From the NCBI GenBank assembly GCA_021775755.1, contig JAJFHE010000047.1, positions 1 through 64,000 on the forward strand: a stretch of DNA of 64,000 bases, given 5' to 3'. Shown one piece after another: positions 54,213 to 64,000 of this stretch. Position 1 is the first letter of the stretch. The number at the start of each line of letters is the position of its first letter. Below the pieces are notes generated by a model, which worked only from the letters and a program-made list of their open reading frames with translations, was not told the origin of the DNA and ran no database searches. Source of the DNA: Hyphomicrobiales bacterium. Its GTDB lineage: Bacteria > Pseudomonadota > Alphaproteobacteria > Rhizobiales > JAJFHB01. A program made the translations under genes and the position numbers.

Positions 54213-54394
54213 TGGGCGATTTGATTGTCGCGCTGGGGCTTGTGCTGGTCATTGAGGGGCTGGTGTACGCCCTGTTCCCGGCGGGCCTGAAACGCATGAT
54301 GGTGCTCGCCCAGGAAATGCCGGACCAGAGCCTGCGTACGGGCGGTGTTATCGCGCTTGGCGTTGGTGTCTTCATTGTATGGCTGGCGCGATAA
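54212..54394 (+). CDS. DUF2065 small membrane protein
   Basis: This 60-residue protein has two membrane helices (about 4-22 and 41-58) around a short polar loop with FPAGLKRMM. It belongs to the DUF2065 (YjeT-like) family, which is regularly found right after hflC in proteobacteria. Its function is unknown; gene order suggests a part in the HflKC-FtsH membrane quality-control complex. ATG 54212 overlaps the hflC TAA by one base, so the three genes are translationally coupled. Confidence 0.88.
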   Translation: MGDLIVALGLVLVIEGLVYALFPAGLKRMMVLAQEMPDQSLRTGGVIALGVGVFIVWLAR

Positions 54395-54420
54395 CCCGGC
54401 GCCGGTATGCGAACTGATCC

Positions 54421-54447
54421 CGGCGATCGCCTTTTGTGCGATCGCCG
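54421..54447. other. Perfect 10-bp stem-loop after the hflKC operon
   Basis: CGGCGATCGC (54421-54430) and GCGATCGCCG (54438-54447) form a perfect stem with a 7-nt loop (CTTTTGT). No T-run follows, so it is not a standard rho-independent terminator. It may stabilise the hflKC transcript end or act as a weak terminator between DUF2065 and degP. Confidence 0.55.
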
Positions 54448-54550
54448 ACGCATCACATGAACGAGATTTAATGATGTGTCGGCTCGTCAAGCTTAGCCGT
54501 GCAACCTAGAATGAGCCGAACCTCTCGGACAACTCCGAACGGATGGGAAC

Positions 54551-56041
54551 ATGATCGAAAGTCCAATGAAATCCATGTGGATCAGCCGCCCGGCGCGCAT
54601 CTTCGCGGTTGCGCTGCTGGCGGTGACGCTCCACATCGCTGCGCCGGCCCGGGCGCAAGGCCCGGCGTCGGTTGCCGACCTTGCAGAAGAGCTGTCGGGC
54701 GCGGTCGTCTACATATCGACGACGCAGGAAGTGAACAATGAAAGCGGCATTGAAATTCCCGAACTGCCGCCCAATGCGCCGTTCCGGGAGTTCTTTGAAG
54801 ACTTCTTCAACCGTCAGCGTCCCGACGGCAATCCGCGCCAGCGTGCAAGTTCGCTCGGTTCGGGTTTCGTGATCGGTGCGGACGGCATTATCGTCACCAA
54901 CAACCACGTCATTCAGGACGCCGACAAGATCGAGGTGACGTTCACCGATGGCACTGTTTTGTCGGCGGAAGTGATCGGCAGGGACACGAAAACGGATATC
55001 GCACTCCTCCGCGTCGAGCCGGAATCTCCGCTGACTGCGGTGCCCATGGGCAACTCCGACACATTGCGTGTCGGCGACTGGGTCATGGCGATCGGCAACC
55101 CGTTCGGTCTCGGCGGCACGGTGACGGTGGGCATAGTCTCTGCCCGCAACCGCGACATCGATTCTGGCCCTTACGACGATTTCATCCAGACGGATGCCGC
55201 TATCAACCGTGGCAACTCAGGCGGCCCGCTGTTCAATATGCAAGGCGAGGTGATCGGTATCAACACGGCGATCATTTCACCCCTGCCGAGTGGCGGTTCG
55301 GTGGGTATTGGATTTGCAATTCCGACGTCGACCGCGTCTCCGGTGATCAATCAGCTGCGCGAATTCGGCGAAACGCGCCGGGGATGGCTTGGCGTGCGTA
55401 TTCAATCGCTCAACGAGAGCCTGGCTGAATCGCTTGGCCTGGACGAGCCGCACGGCGCACTTGTGGCCGATGTGACCGAAGGCGGTCCGGCGGAAGCGGC
55501 AGGCCTTGAGCCTGGCGATGTAATTGTGCGCTTCGACGGCAGGGACGTGCCGGAGATGCGCGATCTGCCCAAGATCGTCGCGGAAACCGCTGTCGGCAGC
55601 GATGTCGATGTGGTGGTCATCCGCAATGGCGAAGAAGTCTCGGTGCCTGTCACGCTTGGCAGGCTGGAAGATGGCGAACGCCTCATGGCGAGCCAAAGCG
55701 CGAGCGAGCCGGAGCAGCCGGGGCAGACGCGCACGGTACAGTCGGCGCTCGGTCTCAACCTGTCGCCGCTGACCGACGATCTGCGCACGCAGTTTGAAAT
55801 CTCCGGCAACGTCGACGGTGTGCTGATCGTCGAGGTGGAGCCTGAGAGCTCGGCGGCCGAGAAGCGTATCCGGCCCGGCGATGTCATCGTCAAGGTCGAC
55901 AAGCAGTCGGTCGAAACGCCAGGCGATGTGGTGCGGCTGGTGCGTGAACTGGAAGATCAGGGTCGCAGCACGGTTTTGTTGCTGCTGGCGAGCAAGAACG
56001 GCGATCTGCGCTTCGCCGCACTGCGGTTCACCGACAACTGA
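54551..56041 (+). CDS. DegP/HtrA-type periplasmic serine endoprotease
   Basis: The 496-residue protein has a signal peptide (FAVALLAVTLHIAAPARA, cleavage near residue 35), a trypsin-like domain and two PDZ domains (about 285-375 and 400-490). The catalytic triad is His119 (NNHV), Asp149 (KTDIALL) and Ser223 (RGNSGGPL). Do-family enzymes refold or degrade misfolded envelope proteins. The position right after hflK-hflC-DUF2065 is the conserved rhizobial-type arrangement. ATG 54551 is used; ATG 54566 is possible without changing the mature protein. Confidence 0.94.
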   Translation: MIESPMKSMWISRPARIFAVALLAVTLHIAAPARAQGPASVADLAEELSGAVVYISTTQEVNNESGIEIPELPPNAPFREFFEDFFNRQRPDGNPRQRASSLGSGFVIGADGIIVTNNHVIQDADKIEVTFTDGTVLSAEVIGRDTKTDIALLRVEPESPLTAVPMGNSDTLRVGDWVMAIGNPFGLGGTVTVGIVSARNRDIDSGPYDDFIQTDAAINRGNSGGPLFNMQGEVIGINTAIISPLPSGGSVGIGFAIPTSTASPVINQLREFGETRRGWLGVRIQSLNESLAESLGLDEPHGALVADVTEGGPAEAAGLEPGDVIVRFDGRDVPEMRDLPKIVAETAVGSDVDVVVIRNGEEVSVPVTLGRLEDGERLMASQSASEPEQPGQTRTVQSALGLNLSPLTDDLRTQFEISGNVDGVLIVEVEPESSAAEKRIRPGDVIVKVDKQSVETPGDVVRLVRELEDQGRSTVLLLLASKNGDLRFAALRFTDN

Positions 56042-56072
56042 ACCGCTTCAGCGATTTGAAAAGAACTGGGCG

Positions 56073-56098
56073 GTCGGCGTTCTCGTCGGCCGACTTTT
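56073..56098 (+). terminator. Probable terminator of the degP-type gene
   Basis: A six-bp GC stem, GTCGGC (56073-56078) with GCCGAC (56089-56094), is followed by TTTTCC, 32 bp after the degP stop. The stem is short but the position is right. Confidence 0.55.
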
Positions 56099-56110
56099 CC
56101 TTGCCTGTCG

Positions 56111-59592
<3,482 letters not shown>

Positions 59593-59648
59593 GGTGTGTG
59601 CCACCTAGCCTTCGCCTATAAATGCGCTTTCAATTTGGAGGTCCACCG

Positions 59649-60593
59649 GTGTCGGACAGAACGGCGGTTCTTATTGCAGGTCCAACCGCAAGCGGCAAGT
59701 CAGCCGTGGCGCTGGAAGTTGCGCGGCTGCTTGGCGGCACCATTGTCAACGCGGATTCGATGCAGGTTTACCGCGAATTGCGCGTGCTTACGGCGCGGCC
59801 GAGTGCGAGGGAAGAGGCGCAGGCTCCCCACCGGCTCTACGGTGTAATTTCCGCCGCCGAGCGGTTTTCCGCCGCGCGGTGGCTTGAGCTTGCATCCGAC
59901 GCGCTCGGCGCGATCTGGAGCGAGGGAGGTACGCCGGTTGTCGTCGGAGGGACGGGGCTCTACTTCAAGGCGCTTCAAGAGGGGCTGGCGCCGGTGCCGG
60001 AGATCCCGCAGGCAGTGCGTGAACATTGGCAAGATGAACTGCTCGCGCGCGGTGCTCCCGAGCTTCACGAACAATTGCGGGGGCTGGATGCGCTAACAGC
60101 GGAACGCCTGAAGCCCGGCGACGGGCAGCGCGTTGTGCGCGCACTCGAGGTGATCGCGGCAACCGGAACGCCGCTGCGTGTTTGGCAGGAGACGCCGCCG
60201 CGTTCCGGCATTTTGGAGAACGTGTCTGTGGTGCGGATCGTTTTGTGGCCTGACCGCGAACTGCTCTACCGGCGTTGCGATGCGCGGCTGGAGCGGATGG
60301 TCGAGGACGGCGCGCTTCAAGAGGTCGCCACGCTCAAGGACATGGAGCTCGATCCCGACCTTCCCGCCATGAAGGCGCTTGGCGTGCCGCAATTGATCGC
60401 GACGCTTGATGGGCAGTGCAGCATCGAAGATGCTGTGTTGCAAACTCAGACGCTTACGCGGCGCTATGCGAAGCGGCAGCTGACATGGTTTCGAAGCAAT
60501 ATGATTTCGTGGAATAAGGTTTTTGAGCAACAATCGGAAAGAATGATGAGGGAAGTTTTTGCGATTCTTCGCGAAAACGAGTTGACCGGGTGA
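59649..60593 (+). CDS. miaA: tRNA dimethylallyltransferase
   Basis: The 314-residue protein transfers a dimethylallyl group to N6 of A37 in tRNAs that read codons starting with U. The P-loop is IAGPTASGKSA near the N-terminus; NADSMQVYRELRVLTARPS and VVGGTGLYFKAL are diagnostic, as is QTLTRRYAKRQLTWFR (about 271-286) near the C-terminus. The start is GTG 59649, with TTGGAGG 7 nt upstream, rather than ATG 59622. Length is normal. Confidence 0.95.
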   Translation: MSDRTAVLIAGPTASGKSAVALEVARLLGGTIVNADSMQVYRELRVLTARPSAREEAQAPHRLYGVISAAERFSAARWLELASDALGAIWSEGGTPVVVGGTGLYFKALQEGLAPVPEIPQAVREHWQDELLARGAPELHEQLRGLDALTAERLKPGDGQRVVRALEVIAATGTPLRVWQETPPRSGILENVSVVRIVLWPDRELLYRRCDARLERMVEDGALQEVATLKDMELDPDLPAMKALGVPQLIATLDGQCSIEDAVLQTQTLTRRYAKRQLTWFRSNMISWNKVFEQQSERMMREVFAILRENELTG

Positions 60594-60625
60594 ACATCAC
60601 CCTTTAGGGTGCGCCGCCGAAGAGC

Positions 60626-60667
60626 CCGCGCAAGACATCCTGTTTTGCGCGGACGTTATTTTTGTGT
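60626..60667 (+). terminator. Probable terminator between miaA and ilvB
   Basis: CCGCGCAA (60626-60633) and TTGCGCGG (60645-60652) form a perfect 8-bp stem with an 11-nt loop, followed by ACGTTATTTTTGTG. It lies 33 bp after the miaA stop and could also act as an attenuator in the ilvB leader, though no leader peptide rich in branched-chain codons is visible. Confidence 0.6.
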
Positions 60668-60708
60668 TTCCAGATTTTCAAACTGGAAGAATTTGAAAGG
60701 TTTTACCG

Positions 60709-62463
60709 ATGGCCCGTGAAATGACAGGAGCGGAAATGGTCATTCAAGCTCTGGTCGACCAGGGCGTAGTCGACGTTTTCGGCTATCCGGGTGGCGCGGT
60801 ACTTCCGATTTACGATGCGCTGTTTCAGCAGGACAAGGTTGAGCACGTGCTGGTGCGTCACGAGCAGGGCGCGGTGCACGCCGCGGAAGGTTATGCGCGT
60901 TCCACCGGCAAGGTTGGTGTCGTCCTCGTGACGTCGGGGCCGGGTGCGACCAATGCGGTCACCGGGTTGACCGATGCGCTGATGGATTCGATTCCCGTCG
61001 TCTGCATTACCGGCCAGGTGGCGACGCATCTCATCGGCAATGACGCCTTTCAGGAGTGCGACACCGTCGGTATTACGCGGCCGTGCACCAAGCATAATTA
61101 TCTCGTCAAGGACGTGAACGATCTCGGGCGGGTTCTGAACGAGGCCTTCTACGTTGCATCGAACGGGCGGCCGGGGCCGGTCGTCGTCGACATACCAAAG
61201 GATGTTCAGTTCGCAACGGGTACCTACGACGTTGCAAAGACGGTGCGGCACAAGACCTATCAGCCGAGGATCAAGGGCGACCAGCATGCGATCCGGGCAG
61301 CGGTCGATGCCATGACGAGCGCCCGCAAGCCGATCATCTATTCCGGCGGCGGCGTCATCAACTCCGGACCGTCCGCATCGAGGCTTCTGCGCAATCTGGT
61401 CGAGATGACGGGATTTCCGATCACCTCGACCCTGATGGGCCTTGGCGCCTATCCGGCGGCGGGAAAACACTGGCTTGGCATGCTCGGCATGCATGGCACC
61501 TACGAAGCCAACATGGCGATGCACGATTGCGACGTGATGATCTGCATTGGTGCACGCTTCGACGACCGCATCACCGGGCGCATCGACGCCTTCTCGCCGA
61601 ACTCGACGAAAATTCACGTCGATATCGATGCATCGTCGATCAACAAGAACGTGCATGTCGATATTCCGATCATCGGCGATTGCGGTCATGTTCTGGAAGA
61701 TATGATCCGCATCTGGAAGGCGCGATCCGTGCAGCCGGACAAGGCCGATATGAAAGCGTGGTGGGATCAGATCGATGAGTGGCGCGGGCGCGACTGTCTG
61801 AAATTCGAGCAGCCCGATGACTACATTATGCCGCAATATGCGATCCAGCGACTCTATGAGCTGACCAAGGACCGCGAAACCTACATCACCACCGAAGTCG
61901 GCCAGCATCAGATGTGGGCGGCGCAGTTTTACCGCTTCGAGGAGCCGAACCGCTGGATGACGAGCGGTGGCCTCGGCACCATGGGCTATGGCCTGCCGGC
62001 AGCAATCGGTGCTCAACGCGCCCATCCCGACGCGCTCGTCATCGACATCGCCGGTGAAGCTTCGATCCTCATGAACATGCAGGAGATGTCGACGGCCATC
62101 CAGCACAAGCTGCCGGTCAAGGTGTTCATCCTGAACAACGAGTACATGGGTATGGTACGCCAGTGGCAGCAACTGCTGCACGGCAACCGCCTGTCGCACT
62201 CCTACATGGATTCCCTGCCGGATTTCGTGAAACTAGCGGAAGCTTATGGCGGCGTGGGGATCCGAGCGGAAAAGCCGGACGAGCTCGACGATGCGATCAA
62301 GGAAATGATTGCCGCCAACGGGCCGGTGCTGTTCGACTGCCGGGTGCATAAACTTGCCAACTGTTACCCGATGATCCCGTCGGGACAGGCGCACAACAAC
62401 ATGCTCCTCGGCGACGAGCCCGAACTTCAGGAAGTTTCCGACGCGGGCAAGGTTCTCGTGTAA
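60709..62463 (+). CDS. ilvB: Acetolactate synthase large subunit
   Basis: The 584-residue catalytic subunit uses thiamine diphosphate to condense two pyruvates, or pyruvate with 2-oxobutyrate, at the start of valine/leucine/isoleucine synthesis. The catalytic Glu lies in RHEQGAVHAAEGYAR (about 46-60), the FAD region in GARFDDRITG, and the Mg/ThDP motif in IAGEASILMNMQEM near 446-459, where Glu stands at the usual GD position. KVFILNNEYMGMVRQWQQ follows, as expected. The ribosome site is GAAAGG. The regulatory subunit gene follows after 94 bp. Confidence 0.96.
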   Translation: MAREMTGAEMVIQALVDQGVVDVFGYPGGAVLPIYDALFQQDKVEHVLVRHEQGAVHAAEGYARSTGKVGVVLVTSGPGATNAVTGLTDALMDSIPVVCITGQVATHLIGNDAFQECDTVGITRPCTKHNYLVKDVNDLGRVLNEAFYVASNGRPGPVVVDIPKDVQFATGTYDVAKTVRHKTYQPRIKGDQHAIRAAVDAMTSARKPIIYSGGGVINSGPSASRLLRNLVEMTGFPITSTLMGLGAYPAAGKHWLGMLGMHGTYEANMAMHDCDVMICIGARFDDRITGRIDAFSPNSTKIHVDIDASSINKNVHVDIPIIGDCGHVLEDMIRIWKARSVQPDKADMKAWWDQIDEWRGRDCLKFEQPDDYIMPQYAIQRLYELTKDRETYITTEVGQHQMWAAQFYRFEEPNRWMTSGGLGTMGYGLPAAIGAQRAHPDALVIDIAGEASILMNMQEMSTAIQHKLPVKVFILNNEYMGMVRQWQQLLHGNRLSHSYMDSLPDFVKLAEAYGGVGIRAEKPDELDDAIKEMIAANGPVLFDCRVHKLANCYPMIPSGQAHNNMLLGDEPELQEVSDAGKVLV

Positions 62464-62557
62464 GAAAAGCAAATCCGGCGCGACCGGCACGCGCGCTCGC
62501 TTGCGGGCGCCTATGCGCGCTGTCTGCGCCCGACCCAGATAAATCAGAGTAGATTTC

Positions 62558-63082
62558 ATGACACCGCCAGCCACAATCGAAAGCCACACGATCTCTATTA
62601 TTGTTGACAATGAACCGGGCGTACTCGCCCGCGTCATCGGCCTGTTTTCCGGCCGCGGTTACAACATCGACTCGCTGACCGTGACGGAAACCGAGCAAGA
62701 ATCCCATCTGTCGCGCATTACCATCGTAACCGCGGGTACGCCGATGGTGATCGAGCAGATCAAGGCCCAGCTCGAGCGGCTTGTGCCGGTGCACACAGTG
62801 GCGGACCTTACCGTGCAGGGCGCATCGCTTGAGCGCGAACTGGCGCTCATCAAGGTGATCGGTAAGGGCGAGAAGCGGGTCGAGGCCCTGCGGTTGGCGG
62901 ATGCGTTCCGCGCCCGGGTGGTGGATGCATCGACAGGGTCATTCGTGTTTGAAATCACCGGGCGCACGAAAAAGATCGACCAGTTCATCTCGCTGATGCA
63001 GGAACTGGGTCTGGTGGAAGTCGCGCGAACGGGCGTTGCCGCCATATCGCGCGGCGAAAACGGCGGCAACGGCACAGGCTGA
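62558..63082 (+). CDS. ilvH: Acetolactate synthase small (regulatory) subunit
   Basis: The 174-residue protein has an N-terminal ACT domain (ISIIVDNEPGVLARVIGLFSG, about 9-29, then RGYNIDSLTV) and the IlvH/IlvN C-terminal domain with GKGEKRVEALRLADAFRA (about 103-120). It binds valine, confers feedback inhibition and stimulates the large subunit encoded just upstream. A stem-loop terminator follows 5 nt after its stop. Confidence 0.95.
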   Translation: MTPPATIESHTISIIVDNEPGVLARVIGLFSGRGYNIDSLTVTETEQESHLSRITIVTAGTPMVIEQIKAQLERLVPVHTVADLTVQGASLERELALIKVIGKGEKRVEALRLADAFRARVVDASTGSFVFEITGRTKKIDQFISLMQELGLVEVARTGVAAISRGENGGNGTG

Positions 63083-63086
63083 GCGC

Positions 63087-63122
63087 GACAAAGCGCCGGT
63101 GCGTCTTCGCTTGTCATCTTTT
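63087..63122 (+). terminator. Probable terminator after ilvH
   Basis: GACAAAGCG (63087-63095) pairs with CGCTTGTC (63108-63115) with a single A bulge, followed by ATCTTTTT. It would end the ilvB-ilvH transcript and leave ilvC to its own promoter in the remaining 117 bp. Confidence 0.5.
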
Positions 63123-63125
63123 TGA

Positions 63126-64000
<875 letters not shown>

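Noticed and set aside
60703-62199. 498-residue minus-strand open frame opposite ilvB
   Set aside because: It is a shadow of the acetolactate synthase gene; no domain, and it starts and ends with no ribosome site of note.

Overview
The window looks like chromosomal DNA of an alphaproteobacterium, most likely in or near the Hyphomicrobiales (Rhizobiales). The clues are a circularly permuted two-piece tmRNA with the alphaproteobacterial-type tag ANDNYAEAALAA next to sspB, the gene order hflK-hflC-DUF2065-degP then serB, miaA, ilvB-ilvH-ilvC, a thyA-folA pair, and GC-rich coding sequence. I cannot name a genus from sequence alone.

Region 1 (about 1-28,760) is the unusual part: nine consecutive same-strand genes for caspase-like (peptidase C14 / orthocaspase-type) proteins. 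Eight begin with a Sec-type signal peptide and one to ten peptidoglycan-binding-like (PGB) repeats. There are two architectures. Type A (genes 1, 2, 4, 9) is signal - PGB - 14 WD40 repeats (two seven-bladed propellers) - Ig-like segment - caspase domain with Cys motif DTCESGS - SH3b tail. Type B (genes 3, 5, 6, 7, 8) is signal - 3 to 10 PGB repeats - TPRs (absent in gene 8) - caspase domain with Cys motif DACRNNPF. Genes 5 to 8 are separated by only 3-4 nt and gene 9 follows after 47 nt, so they look like one transcript. The first gene is cut at its 5' end by an IS3-family element whose terminus lies at positions 1-135. A near-perfect CRP-type operator lies upstream of gene 4. No integrase or phage gene lies in this region; the only mobile DNA is the IS end.

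Region 2 (about 28.8-42 kb) is ordinary metabolism and envelope biology: a hot-dog thioesterase, a D-lactate dehydrogenase/glycolate-oxidase-type flavoprotein, a giant AsmA-family protein, a ribbon-helix-helix protein abutting fumC, a TauE/SafE permease, the murein endopeptidase MepA, a CHASE-PAS hybrid histidine kinase, and the trans-translation pair sspB (ClpXP adaptor) and ssrA (tmRNA).

Region 3 (about 42-52 kb) holds a CPBP membrane protease, thymidylate synthase and dihydrofolate reductase, a reverse transsulfuration pair (cystathionine beta-synthase and gamma-lyase), a divergent oxyR/katA peroxide-defence pair, and the glutathione-dependent formaldehyde detoxification pair.

Region 4 (about 52-64 kb) holds membrane proteostasis (HflK, HflC, DUF2065, a DegP-type protease), a 532-bp MITE-like element with 34-bp terminal inverted repeats, a 2,4-dienoyl-CoA-reductase-type flavoenzyme, serB, miaA, and the branched-chain amino acid genes ilvB, ilvH and ilvC (cut by the window edge).
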